Source: Opitutales bacterium (GTDB taxonomy: Bacteria > Verrucomicrobiota > Verrucomicrobiia > Opitutales > Oceanipulchritudinaceae). From it: DNA of 64,000 nt. Below are positions 25,097 to 34,003 of the stretch, in pieces. The notes beneath the pieces were generated by a model, which searched no databases, was not told where the DNA came from, and was given only the letters and a program-made list of their open reading frames with translations. Position 1 is the stretch's first letter, and each line of letters begins with the position of its first letter. Position numbers and translations under genes: made by a program. The stretch is taken from assembly GCA_016932335.1 (NCBI GenBank), contig JAFGCZ010000006.1, forward strand, positions 1 to 64,000, in the 5' to 3' direction.

Positions 25097-25207
25097 TGTT
25101 TGAAACAGAAGAGGACAATGGAGTAAGTAACGAACCTAAGATAATGCTTGTGTTACTCTGTGTCAAACAAAAACTTACGCGGTTTTTTTACAAATAGACA
25201 GCCTTGT

Positions 25208-25792
25208 TTATTGCGTTATAGATGGGTATTTATCAATGGGCCCTGCTACCTTTATAGGCTTATCAATCCACCCCAATACAGTTTCAACGCATTCGCTTCT
25301 CTGAAACAGCTCTTTCACACTTTCCCGTGTAAACCGCTCTTGATGTAGAAAATCAATTAAATCGATGAGCGGTTTGTAGAAGTTGTCGATTTCAAGTAAG
25401 ATAATGGGCTTGTTGTGGTAGCCGAGAAATTTCAGGTTAACTATTTCCAACAGTTCTTCATAAGTTCCCAGCCCGCCCGGCAATGCTATGAACGCATCCG
25501 CCAGTTCGTCCATTTTAGCTTTTCGCTCCCGCAAATCCTTACACTCAAAAAGGCGGTGGGCCTGAGTGTTGGCAATGCCCAGAGCCTGCAGCTTTTCTGG
25601 AATCACCCCTGTCACCAGCCCGCCGTGTTCCTTTACACTGTTGGCCAGCAAGCCCATCAACCCTACTTGAGTGCCTCCATAGATTAACTCATGTCCCGCT
25701 CTTCCCATGGCTTTACCCAGTTCGAGAGCAAGTGCTTTGTAGTTTTCTCCCAGATGGTTGCTGGAAGAGCAGAAAACACAAATACGGCTCAT
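25208..25792 (-). CDS. LOG-family protein (nucleoside-5'-monophosphate phosphoribohydrolase)
   Basis: A 194-residue Rossmann-fold protein of the LOG/YgdH-related family, which releases the base from cytokinin-type or other nucleoside 5'-monophosphates. The diagnostic motif PGGLGTYEE is present (about residues 107-115), with ERKAKM upstream and the N-terminal CVFCSSSNHLG. I prefer ATG 25792 (MSRICVFCSSS), since family members begin at this strand; in-frame ATGs at 25804 and 25834 would add residues not expected in the family. It lies just downstream of the PocR hybrid kinase gene in the same direction and may be co-transcribed. Confidence 0.9.
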   Translation of the reverse strand: MSRICVFCSSSNHLGENYKALALELGKAMGRAGHELIYGGTQVGLMGLLANSVKEHGGLVTGVIPEKLQALGIANTQAHRLFECKDLRERKAKMDELADAFIALPGGLGTYEELLEIVNLKFLGYHNKPIILLEIDNFYKPLIDLIDFLHQERFTRESVKELFQRSECVETVLGWIDKPIKVAGPIDKYPSITQ

Positions 25793-25823
25793 AGCCGGCA
25801 GCATGGAGATTCCCCGGGCGATG

Positions 25824-28085
25824 TCAACGGGCACTCTCCAGTGCCTCAGCTTCCTGCCGCAACAATTGTCCCAGCACCGGCAGCGTAATCGGTTTGTAAA
25901 TCAGCCTATCTATGCCGGCACAGGTGCAATCCTGCTCGTTCACCTTCATCTTGTCTGCAGTCAGGGCCACAATTCTCAGAGGGCGGTGCGTATGGCTGCT
26001 TTCGGCATGTTTTTCCCGAAGTCTGCGGCTGACTTCAAATCCGTCTATTCCGGGCATGCGGATATCCAGCAGCACCAGATCTGCCGATTCCTTCTCCAGA
26101 TGTTCAAGCGCCGCTGCTCCACTTTCCAGCGCTACAGGATCATATCCCAGATGCTTCATTAAGGCCGTGATCATCCTGCGGTTACTGTTGGAATCATCCA
26201 CCACAAGAAGTTTCAACGGGTGCTGTTTCCCCAGCTTTTCTGTAGTATTTTTTGCTGCCGGCACTTCAGTTTCCTGCTCTTCTGCCAGACTTGTGGAGAA
26301 ATTAATACTGAAAATACTTCCCCTGCCGGGTTTGCTTTCCAGTTGAATACTGCCCTGCATCAATCGAAGTAATTCCCTGCAAATGGTCAATCCAAGCCCC
26401 GTTCCGCTGTGTTTTAGTTCTGTGTTGCCTTGGGCAAAAGGTTTAAATACACTTTCCTGTTCGGATTGCTCAATTCCTATTCCAGTATCGATAATTTTCA
26501 GGGTCACTTCCACCGTCTTGTCAGCCGGAACGTAGAAACAGTTTCCTTGAATCGTTATTGTTCCCTCCGAGGTGAACTTAATGGCGTTGTTCATGAGGTT
26601 GTTAATTACCTGCAACAGACGAAGGCGATCTCCCACAATCTTGCCATTTGGATGTCTCAGCCATTCTACTTGTAGTACGATCGCTTTGGATTGTGCCGCA
26701 AACTGGTGCAGGTTGACTACTTCATCGATAAGACTTTCCAAATCAAGCGGAGCCATGTCCAAATGCAGCTTTCCTGCTTCCATCTTCGATAAATCCAGCA
26801 CTTCGTTGATGAGATTCAGCAGGTTTTCACTTCCGCTATAAATTACGTCCATCAACTGTTGGTCATCTGCATTCTCTATGGTCTCTTTCAATAAAGAGGC
26901 ACTGCCGATAATCGAATTGAGAGGCGTTCGAATCTCATGACTCATATACGCCAGAAAATCTGTTTTGGCACGGGTGATCTGTTCCAGCTTGGAAAACCGC
27001 ATCTTCAGGTCACTCAATTCGCATCCGGCCTCTACTAAGTCCTTGCCCTGTTGCAGGTATTGCTCCATCTGCAGGGTTATAATTCTCAGCAGGTTACAAT
27101 TTCTTTCATGCTCTCTGGCATCTATTGCGGGTGTTTGCTGATAGATTTCCCGCAAGTGCTGCTCGTCCAGCTTTAATTCTCTGCTTAGTCGTAGAAAATC
27201 AGGTGCCTCCATCTCTTCCGTGCGGTAGTGCCCCATAAACCACGAACCCACATGTTCCTGATTTAGGTATATGGGCTCAATATGCTCGCCGAAGGCATAA
27301 ATAGGACAGCGCAGCTCGTTTTCTTTGCTGTCGGTTGCCTGCCTCCGAAAGTCCCGGCATTTGTGGCACAGATTCAACTGGCTTTTTTCAAAATACTCGC
27401 AATTGTTCGAGGCGCAACTCATTTCAGTGATCGGCATTCCATCACTGCCGGTTAACAGCAGCGATACACCGGATATTTCGGCAAAGGCGTCCTGCAGTAA
27501 CTGAATCTGTTCCGGGTTTACCAGCTGCCTTAAGTCAATCTTTGCTTGAGTGTTTTTTTTCTGCCCCTCGGGAGTGCTCGTCAGGTGGGGCTGTTTGGCC
27601 ACTTCACCCATTTGCCCAGTGGTGATTTCATGCCCAATGATCAGCAGCCCATAAACCTGTTGCATGATGTTGACCAACGGTATTCTGGAAAAACGGAACA
27701 CCGCAGGGGTGTGCCCCAGCGTGGGTATCTCCTGATAGTGGTCTATTTCCGGGTGTCGGCTTCCCATCACCATTTGTTCGGCCTCATGCATGCGCCGCCG
27801 ATAGGGTTCAGGAATGTAATCCGAAAAGCGACAGCCAATTTCCGGACGCGTTCCCCTGACTCTTTGCAACATCTGAGAGAATTTACGGTTATACCTCATA
27901 ATCCGCCCCTTGCGGTCTAGGCATAACAACACTCCCGGATAGTGGTCCAGTAAATCCTCTAATGGAAAGGCGTCTTCAACATGCTTCTCTGGGAATTGCT
28001 GCAGCACCATCTCTTCCAGTTCGGCAATTCGCTTCTGTGCCGACTCAAGAGTGATCCTGCTCGCCGATGTGTTTTTTGCTCCCAT
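25824..28085 (-). CDS. Hybrid histidine kinase: PAS, PocR, HisKA, ATPase, receiver
   Basis: A 753-residue cytoplasmic hybrid sensor kinase. A short coiled coil is followed by a PAS domain (about 45-160) and then a PocR ligand-binding domain (about 185-345) with its typical cysteines (SCASNNC, LCHKC, LRCPIYAFG). HisKA has phosphoacceptor His in AYMSHEIRTPLNS. The HATPase has NNLMNNAIKF, DTGIGI and GTGLGL. The C-terminal receiver is intact (VVDDSNSNRR, LLDIRMPGIDG with the Asp, YKPI with the Lys). PocR domains are thought to sense small hydrocarbons or sugar-derived ligands. All catalytic residues are present, unlike the neighbouring kinase at 23317. No cognate output protein is adjacent. Confidence 0.93.
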   Translation of the reverse strand: MGAKNTSASRITLESAQKRIAELEEMVLQQFPEKHVEDAFPLEDLLDHYPGVLLCLDRKGRIMRYNRKFSQMLQRVRGTRPEIGCRFSDYIPEPYRRRMHEAEQMVMGSRHPEIDHYQEIPTLGHTPAVFRFSRIPLVNIMQQVYGLLIIGHEITTGQMGEVAKQPHLTSTPEGQKKNTQAKIDLRQLVNPEQIQLLQDAFAEISGVSLLLTGSDGMPITEMSCASNNCEYFEKSQLNLCHKCRDFRRQATDSKENELRCPIYAFGEHIEPIYLNQEHVGSWFMGHYRTEEMEAPDFLRLSRELKLDEQHLREIYQQTPAIDAREHERNCNLLRIITLQMEQYLQQGKDLVEAGCELSDLKMRFSKLEQITRAKTDFLAYMSHEIRTPLNSIIGSASLLKETIENADDQQLMDVIYSGSENLLNLINEVLDLSKMEAGKLHLDMAPLDLESLIDEVVNLHQFAAQSKAIVLQVEWLRHPNGKIVGDRLRLLQVINNLMNNAIKFTSEGTITIQGNCFYVPADKTVEVTLKIIDTGIGIEQSEQESVFKPFAQGNTELKHSGTGLGLTICRELLRLMQGSIQLESKPGRGSIFSINFSTSLAEEQETEVPAAKNTTEKLGKQHPLKLLVVDDSNSNRRMITALMKHLGYDPVALESGAAALEHLEKESADLVLLDIRMPGIDGFEVSRRLREKHAESSHTHRPLRIVALTADKMKVNEQDCTCAGIDRLIYKPITLPVLGQLLRQEAEALESAR

Positions 28086-28246
28086 AAATGACCACGCTAG
28101 AGAATTTTTTTACAAACTCTCAAAATCAATAAGCTATAACTTTTTTAAAAGTCAAATGAGCCTCTGGGAGAATAATTCGATTGAAAGATTTTTTACTTTT
28201 CCTTAGACCCTCTCCCTTGCTTTTTTAACTGTAGACTTTTACACCA

Positions 28247-29257
28247 ATGAATACATCACCGCGCAAAACAGTTCTTACGTGTGCACAACCGTCTGGAAAG
28301 CTCCAGCTCGGCAATTACTTCGGCGCCGTCAAGAATTGGGTGAGCGTTATTGAAGAATACGACTGCTTTTTTGGTATTGTCGACCAGCATGCCATCACCA
28401 TGCCCTATTCTCCGGCGGACTTGCGTAAGGCCACATACGAGACATTGGCGGTCTACCTTGCCTGTGGATTGGATCCCGAAAAATGCAGCATCTTTGCCCA
28501 AAGCCACGTAATCGGCCACACCGAACTGGCCTGGATCCTTGGCTGCATCTGCCCCTTGGGCCAACTCGAGCGCATGACTCAGTTTAAGGACAAAGCCAAG
28601 CGTCAGGGACAAAATGTTGGTGCCGGGTTGCTCTACTATCCCGTGCTCATGGCGGCCGATATTCTCCTCTATAACGCGCATGCCGTACCCGTAGGCGAAG
28701 ATCAGAAACAGCACATCGAGATCACCCGCGATCTGGCCCAAAAATTCAACGCTACCTATTCGCCCACATTCAACATCCCGGAACCCATGATCCCCCAAAC
28801 GGCCGCCCGCATTCGCAGCCTGCAGGATCCAACCTCCAAAATGAGCAAGTCCGACCCCAACCCCAACGGCTGTGTCTACCTGCTGGATCCGCCTTCCGTT
28901 ATACGCAAGAAAATCGCTTCTGCAGTAACGGATTCCGGATGCGATATTTGCCGCGACGATGAGAACAAGCCGGGCATCTCCAATCTCTTGGAAATTTACA
29001 GCGCATCCTCCGGTAAGTCTGTAGCCGAACTCGAGGCTCAGTATCAGGGCTCCAACTACGGGCAGTTCAAATCCGATGTGGCCGATGCCGTCATTGCCTT
29101 GCTCGAGCCCATACAGCAGCGCTACGCTGAATACACCGAAAATAAAGACTACCTCAACGAGGTGCTCAAAAAAGGAGCTGAGGCCGCACAAAAAATTGCT
29201 TACAAAACGCTAGCTAAGGTTTACCGCAAAGCCGGCTTTGTCGAACGCCCCCGCTAA
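28247..29257 (+). CDS. trpS: Tryptophanyl-tRNA synthetase
   Basis: A 336-residue class Ic aminoacyl-tRNA synthetase that charges tRNA-Trp. The HIGH-type motif appears as PSGKLQLGNYFGA (about 15-27), as expected for TrpRS. The tryptophan-site region YPVLMAADILLYNA and VPVGEDQKQHIE are conserved. The KMSKS loop is exact (KMSKSDPN, about 200-207). Length fits bacterial TrpRS (about 330). It is monocistronic: a terminator follows 24 bases after the stop codon. The start is ATG 28247. Confidence 0.97.
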   Translation: MNTSPRKTVLTCAQPSGKLQLGNYFGAVKNWVSVIEEYDCFFGIVDQHAITMPYSPADLRKATYETLAVYLACGLDPEKCSIFAQSHVIGHTELAWILGCICPLGQLERMTQFKDKAKRQGQNVGAGLLYYPVLMAADILLYNAHAVPVGEDQKQHIEITRDLAQKFNATYSPTFNIPEPMIPQTAARIRSLQDPTSKMSKSDPNPNGCVYLLDPPSVIRKKIASAVTDSGCDICRDDENKPGISNLLEIYSASSGKSVAELEAQYQGSNYGQFKSDVADAVIALLEPIQQRYAEYTENKDYLNEVLKKGAEAAQKIAYKTLAKVYRKAGFVERPR

Positions 29258-29280
29258 TCTTGTTCTTTTCTAAATGGCTG

Positions 29281-29310
29281 AAACGTATTTCCTTGTGAAA
29301 TACGTTTTTC
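29281..29310 (+). terminator. Intrinsic terminator after trpS
   Basis: A 10-base perfect stem AAACGTATTT (29281-29290) / AAATACGTTT (29298-29307), loop CCTTGTG, then T-rich sequence. Confidence 0.85.
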
Positions 29311-29385
29311 GCTGGATATATGCGCCGATTCTCATATCGTTGGGTTGTTCCCTTTTTACCCGATCCTTTCGGGGCTTGTTCTGCT

Positions 29386-29907
29386 ATGCCCGATCAGAAA
29401 AAATTTAAACTCTCCGATGCTGCTACGCGCCTGGTTCTTGAAAAAGCCGTGCGCCATGCCTTTGAGGGCAATTTCAAATGCCCCGTTACCGCCATCGAAG
29501 ATATTAAGCAGGACGATCTTGCAGCTTCGGCCTCAGAATCTCTTATGTCTCCCTATGTCCATATTCATGGGGATTTCGTTGGCACCATATGCCTGCAAAT
29601 GCCCAAGGCTCTAGTTCGCGAGATTGCCCTGAATTCCCTCGGATTTGAGGCCTTTAAAGAAGAGATGTTTGCCGGAGATGAGATCCTGACCGATGCTTCC
29701 GGCGAAGTGGTCAATATGATCGCCGGCACCTTCAAGAATATGCTCAGCCGGGTCAAAATGGCCTGTTCCCTGATGCCGCCTCAGCTCTTTGATGATGAGA
29801 GTACCCTCGTGCGCTACCTTTTTGCCGCTCATGGCCGTTGGTTCCTCAACCTCAATCACGGCGAACACCGTTCGCAGGTGATTTTGTTTACCCGGCGCGT
29901 TCGCTAA
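29386..29907 (+). CDS. CheX/CheC-like domain protein
   Basis: A 173-residue soluble protein related to the chemotaxis phosphatases CheX/CheC. The start ATG 29386 (MPDQKKFKLS) was chosen because upstream in-frame residues look non-conserved. The central segment has the expected pattern: VHIHGDFVGTICLQMPKALVR, then FAGDEILTDASGEVVNMIAG. The E-x-x-N pair used in phosphatase activity corresponds to E and N in GEVVNMIAG. No chemotaxis genes are nearby. In non-motile lineages such proteins may dephosphorylate other receivers. It precedes the sugar transporter operon by 67 bases. Confidence 0.8.
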   Translation: MPDQKKFKLSDAATRLVLEKAVRHAFEGNFKCPVTAIEDIKQDDLAASASESLMSPYVHIHGDFVGTICLQMPKALVREIALNSLGFEAFKEEMFAGDEILTDASGEVVNMIAGTFKNMLSRVKMACSLMPPQLFDDESTLVRYLFAAHGRWFLNLNHGEHRSQVILFTRRVR

Positions 29908-29974
29908 ATGTGGATATTGGCTTTACTCTCTCTCTGATCTCTTCAATAGTAGTTTTTTACTGCTAGTCTCTCCC

Positions 29975-31387
29975 ATGCTCGCTCGTCCGTCAGATGCCGG
30001 AACTCGATTGCGCGAGGAAAAACACTCCAAAGGGGTGTGGATTCTCGTCAGCATTGCTGCTGTCTCTTCCCTTTACCTTTTGCTCCGCCCCTCCGATGAC
30101 GCCGCTGTGGTCCGCTTTTGGACCTTTGATGTGAACCACCGCAATCATTACCGCGAAAATATTGCACAGTGGCAGGCACAGCAGTCTTTTACTGTTGATC
30201 TGGAAAGCTTGGAGTATGAAGCTCTGGACCAGAAACTGATGTCGGCTTTTCACGCCGGGCTGCCTGTTGCTGATGTGATTGAGGTGGAAATGCGCCTGGC
30301 TCACAAAATCTGGCTTGGCCCGGTCGACTCTGTTGGCTTCTCTGACCTCAGAGAACATCTCGAAACGGAGGGCTACCTCCGCCGTATCGCTAAAGAAGCT
30401 TTTGCCCCTTGGTCGGTGGACGACAAAGTTTTTGGTATCCCCCGAGACTTAAACCCGGTGATGTTGGCCTACCGAGCCGACATTGTGGAAGCTGCCGGTA
30501 TAGACGTTTCTCAACTCAACACCTGGGATAAATTTATTGAGGCCATGCGCCCTCTTGTGCAGGACCTCGATGGTGATGGTTCCATCGATCGCTACATCCT
30601 CAATATGCCGGAAAGCCTTGGGGGCGTGCTCAGCACTCTCATCCGGCAGGGGGGGCAGGAATACGACGAGGACAACTTTCCCACCCTCAACGACGCACGC
30701 AACATACGCATTTTTACGACACTGGCCGATTGGGCCACCGGTAAGGATAAAGTCACCAGCGATGTGACCCCTTTCCAAGGAACCTTTTTCCGTCTTTTCT
30801 CAGAAGGACATTTTCTCTGTGTTGTCACTCCCGACTGGCGTACGGCCAACTATGAACGGGAGGCGCCCTCACTGGCCGGAAAAATCAAACTCATGCCTCT
30901 TCCGGCTTGGGAAACGGGTGGGCGGCGCACGTCTGTCTGGGGTGGGGTTATGCTGGGCATTCCCAAAACAACGCAGCACTTTGAGGAAGCTTGGGCGCTG
31001 GCTAAAGAACTCTACCTCACCCCCGCCGCGGCCGAAGATCACTACAGAGCTCACAACATCGTTTCTCCCAATAAAGAAGTCTGGTTCCGCTCTTTTTACG
31101 ACGAACCCAAACCTTTCTTCTGCAATCAACCTCTGGGCCGCCTCTACCTTAAATTATGCGATGATTTACCACCGCGTTCGCCATCTCCCTACCAGCAACA
31201 GATGGAGTTTGAAGTTATGACATCCTTTGTTAAACTCCGCCGTATTGTCCAACAAAAGGGGCTGGAAACAACAGAGCAAATAGAACCCTACGCCAGAGAA
31301 ATACTCAATGACGCTCAACGGAATCTGATGAACGAGATTTCCCGCAACCATTTCCACTCTGTTAAAGGAAAGATTTTTCAGAAATGA
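29975..31387 (+). CDS. Sugar ABC transporter substrate-binding protein, membrane-anchored
   Basis: A 470-residue family 1 extracellular solute-binding protein. Instead of a lipobox it has an N-terminal membrane anchor (GVWILVSIAAVSSLYLLL, about 20-37). The binding fold follows: VVRFWTFDVNHR, ADVIEVEMR, VFGIPRDLNPVMLAYRADI, LNTWDKFIEAM and SVWGGVMLGIPK. It captures a sugar or oligosaccharide in the periplasm. The gene is first of a tight operon; its stop overlaps the permease start (ATGA at 31384). A PIG-L deacetylase at the operon end hints at an N-acetylated sugar. Confidence 0.9.
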   Translation: MLARPSDAGTRLREEKHSKGVWILVSIAAVSSLYLLLRPSDDAAVVRFWTFDVNHRNHYRENIAQWQAQQSFTVDLESLEYEALDQKLMSAFHAGLPVADVIEVEMRLAHKIWLGPVDSVGFSDLREHLETEGYLRRIAKEAFAPWSVDDKVFGIPRDLNPVMLAYRADIVEAAGIDVSQLNTWDKFIEAMRPLVQDLDGDGSIDRYILNMPESLGGVLSTLIRQGGQEYDEDNFPTLNDARNIRIFTTLADWATGKDKVTSDVTPFQGTFFRLFSEGHFLCVVTPDWRTANYEREAPSLAGKIKLMPLPAWETGGRRTSVWGGVMLGIPKTTQHFEEAWALAKELYLTPAAAEDHYRAHNIVSPNKEVWFRSFYDEPKPFFCNQPLGRLYLKLCDDLPPRSPSPYQQQMEFEVMTSFVKLRRIVQQKGLETTEQIEPYAREILNDAQRNLMNEISRNHFHSVKGKIFQK

Positions 31388-32259
31388 AACAACCCTTCCA
31401 TCCCTTGGTTCCCTATGGTTTCCTGAGCCCCTTCCTCATCGTCTTTGCGGTATTCATGGCCTATCCCATCATCAATGCCGTTTACCTCTCCACTCAACAG
31501 ACGTTCGGACCGGATGCTCATACCTTTGTTTTTCTCGATAATTTCAAAGAAATTTTCACCAACCGATTGTTTTATCGGGCAGTCTGGAATACCACCTTTT
31601 ATACTTTGGGCTCCATCGTCATCCAGGTCCCCATTGCCTTGGCTCTGGCTGTCATGCTCAATCAACCATGGCTGCGCGGGCGTTCGCTTTACCGCCTGAT
31701 TATCTTTTCCCCGGCCCTTATCGGGCCTATTTTTGTCGGTGTTATTTTCTCCATTATTTTCCAGAAGCGTACCGGTTTGCTCAATAAAGTCCTTAACGAC
31801 CTCATGGGCTGGTCTCTCGATTTTCCATGGCTGCAGGAGCACGCGATTACCTCCCTGCTCATAGCCGGTTCCTGGATGTGGATCGGGTTCAGCACAGTTT
31901 ACCTCCTGGCGGCTCTCCAGCAGGTCAGCCCCACGCTTATGGACGCTGCCCGTATCGACGGAGCAGGCTCACTCCAACGCTTTCGCTACATCACCATTCC
32001 CGCCATTCGCCCGGTCTTGAGCTTTGTCCTCCTTTTTTCGGCGATCAACAGCCTTCAGCTCTTTGAGCTCCCATTCATCCTTTTTGGCTATCAGGGAGGC
32101 GCCGGAGGCGAGGGAATGACGGTGGTTATGTACCTCTATAACTCCGGGTTCAGTTATGGTGATCTTGGCTACGCCAGTGCTGTTGGCTGGATCGTTACCT
32201 TTATGAGCCTCATCGCAGTGCTTGTCCACCGTCGCCTCATCCATTATTTTGAATCCTGA
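31384..32259 (+). CDS. Sugar ABC transporter permease (MalF/UgpA type)
   Basis: A 291-residue inner-membrane permease with six predicted helices. The conserved EAA loop that contacts the ATPase is seen as LMDAARIDGAGSLQRFRYITIP (about 179-200). The N-terminus YGFLSPFLIVFAVFMAYPI is typical of the MalF/UgpA subfamily. It forms the transmembrane channel with the next gene's product. The start ATG overlaps the substrate-binding protein's stop codon by 4 bases. No ATPase gene is in the operon, so a shared MsmK/UgpC-type ATPase elsewhere is expected. Confidence 0.94.
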   Translation: MKQPFHPLVPYGFLSPFLIVFAVFMAYPIINAVYLSTQQTFGPDAHTFVFLDNFKEIFTNRLFYRAVWNTTFYTLGSIVIQVPIALALAVMLNQPWLRGRSLYRLIIFSPALIGPIFVGVIFSIIFQKRTGLLNKVLNDLMGWSLDFPWLQEHAITSLLIAGSWMWIGFSTVYLLAALQQVSPTLMDAARIDGAGSLQRFRYITIPAIRPVLSFVLLFSAINSLQLFELPFILFGYQGGAGGEGMTVVMYLYNSGFSYGDLGYASAVGWIVTFMSLIAVLVHRRLIHYFES

Positions 32260-32267
32260 ACTGCACC

Positions 32268-33134
32268 ATGAAAACCTATAAGTCAGAACTGCTTTTCATA
32301 CAAAAGGTGCTTACCTACATCCTCATCAGCATCTTTTCTCTGATTATTATTGGCCCCTTTATCTGGCTGTTTTGCGGGGCTTTTAAAAATAACGAAGATC
32401 AGTTCAACTTTCTCTTTCTCCCTATGGGAGAGGGCTTCCTCGGTATAGAGTGGAGCAGGCTTACTCTGGAACATTTTCGTTTGGTCCTCTCCGGCCTGAA
32501 CTTCGGCAACAGCATGATGAATTCTTTTTTTCTGGCTTCCGTTATCAGCCTCTGTTCGACCTTTTTCTCCGCAATGGGAGGCTATACACTGGCCAAGTTC
32601 GATTTTCGCGGCAAATCCCTCTGCAACGGCATCGTTTTTCTCTCCATCATCATTCCCCCATCGCTGCTTCTGGCTCCTGTCTATCAACTGCTCTACAATT
32701 TGGGACTCCTCAACTCCTATTGGGCCTTGCTCCTGCCTTCCATGTCTTCCGCCCTCGGCGTTTACCTCTTCCGCCAGACGTGTATCAACTCCGTTCCCGA
32801 TGAGCTCATTTATGCCGCTCGTATCGACGGCGCGGGCGAGTGGCAGATTTTCCGCCACATTGTCGTTCCCATCATCAGGCCCATGGTCGGCGCATTTCTC
32901 CTCATCAGTTTTCTCGCTACATGGAATAACTTCCTGCAACCTCAACTCTACCTGCAGGACGATATTAAACTGCCTCTGTCCGTGGCTATCAGCCAGATGA
33001 GAGGGGCCTATTCCACCAATTACGGCGCCATCTCCGCCGGTACCATTGTTTCCGTTGCTCCTGTGATGCTCCTTTTCCTTCTCTTGCAGAAAGAATTTAT
33101 TACCGGCCTCACCAGAGGCGCTATTAAAGGATAA
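32268..33134 (+). CDS. Sugar ABC transporter permease (MalG/UgpE type)
   Basis: A 288-residue second permease subunit. Membrane helices start at LTYILISIFSLIIIGPFIWLF. The EAA loop reads LIYAARIDGAGEWQIFRHIVVP (about 185-206). The segment SMMNSFFLASVISL is typical of the MalG subfamily. It pairs with the MalF-type permease encoded 8 bases upstream and should use the same unlinked ATPase. An 8-base gap separates it from the PIG-L deacetylase gene, so all four genes are one operon. Confidence 0.94.
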   Translation: MKTYKSELLFIQKVLTYILISIFSLIIIGPFIWLFCGAFKNNEDQFNFLFLPMGEGFLGIEWSRLTLEHFRLVLSGLNFGNSMMNSFFLASVISLCSTFFSAMGGYTLAKFDFRGKSLCNGIVFLSIIIPPSLLLAPVYQLLYNLGLLNSYWALLLPSMSSALGVYLFRQTCINSVPDELIYAARIDGAGEWQIFRHIVVPIIRPMVGAFLLISFLATWNNFLQPQLYLQDDIKLPLSVAISQMRGAYSTNYGAISAGTIVSVAPVMLLFLLLQKEFITGLTRGAIKG

Positions 33135-33142
33135 GAATCACC

Positions 33143-34003
33143 ATGCAAACCTTGGCCCTGCACCATCCCTCGGCGGACTGTTTTGTTCCCGATGGTAGCT
33201 CACTCTCGCTCGCATTAAGTCGTACCACACACTTGTGTGTGGCTGCCCATCAGGACGATATCGAAATCTTTGCCTACCACGGCATTTCCAACTGCTTTCG
33301 CAGTGAGCAAAAATGGTTCACCGGAGTGGTCCTGACCGATGGTAAGGGGAGTCCCAGGAGCGGTGATTATGCCGGGGTGGACGATATCCGTATGCAACAG
33401 ATTCGCCGGCAGGAGCAGCTCACCGCAGCCTCCATCGGGCAATATTCAGCGATGCTCCAACTGGGCTACAGCAGCAGCGAGCTAAAACAGCCGCCGGCAA
33501 CACCCGTTGTTGAAGACCTCCAGGCCATATTGCGGGCAACCCAACCACAGGTGCTCTATGTGCACAACCCTGCTGACCGCCACGATACCCATGTGGCCGC
33601 CCTCCTGCGCACGCTGGCCGCAGTCACAACCTTGCCGCTCGAGCAACGCCCCCAAAAACTTTATGCCGGAGAGGTCTGGCGCAGCCTCGACTGGTTGATC
33701 GAAAGCCCCGCTAAAGTAGCCCTTCCGGTGGCCGATCATCCTGCGCTGGCCGCCGCCTTAATCGGTGTCTTCGATTCACAGATCAGTGGTGGCAAACGCT
33801 ACGATCTGGCTACCGTCGGGCGTCGTCTGGCCAATGCTACCTATTCTGGATCTCACCACACAGACGAGTGTGCCGCGCTTTCCTGGGTATTGGACCTTTC
33901 GGTATTACTTCAGGAGCACGCGCCTTCGCTTATGCAGCTGATTGCCACCGAGCTGGATGCCTTTAAGGACGACGTCATCCAACGCCTCCGGCGCCTCACT
34001 TAA
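33143..34003 (+). CDS. PIG-L/LmbE-family N-deacetylase
   Basis: A 286-residue zinc-dependent deacetylase. The metal site AHQDDIE (about 33-39) corresponds to the family's AHPDDxE, and the second His site is in ADRHDTHVAA (about 145-154). The family acts on N-acetylglucosamine-containing compounds, for example chitobiose, GlcNAc-inositol or GlcNAc-malate. As last gene of a sugar import operon it probably deacetylates the imported N-acetyl sugar. The exact substrate is unknown. Its stop codon overlaps that of convergent phoR within the shared TTAA at 34000-34003. Confidence 0.88.
   Translation: MQTLALHHPSADCFVPDGSSLSLALSRTTHLCVAAHQDDIEIFAYHGISNCFRSEQKWFTGVVLTDGKGSPRSGDYAGVDDIRMQQIRRQEQLTAASIGQYSAMLQLGYSSSELKQPPATPVVEDLQAILRATQPQVLYVHNPADRHDTHVAALLRTLAAVTTLPLEQRPQKLYAGEVWRSLDWLIESPAKVALPVADHPALAAALIGVFDSQISGGKRYDLATVGRRLANATYSGSHHTDECAALSWVLDLSVLLQEHAPSLMQLIATELDAFKDDVIQRLRRLT

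Noticed and set aside
28256-29191. 311-codon frame antisense to trpS
   Set aside because: Antisense shadow of a well-recognised gene.
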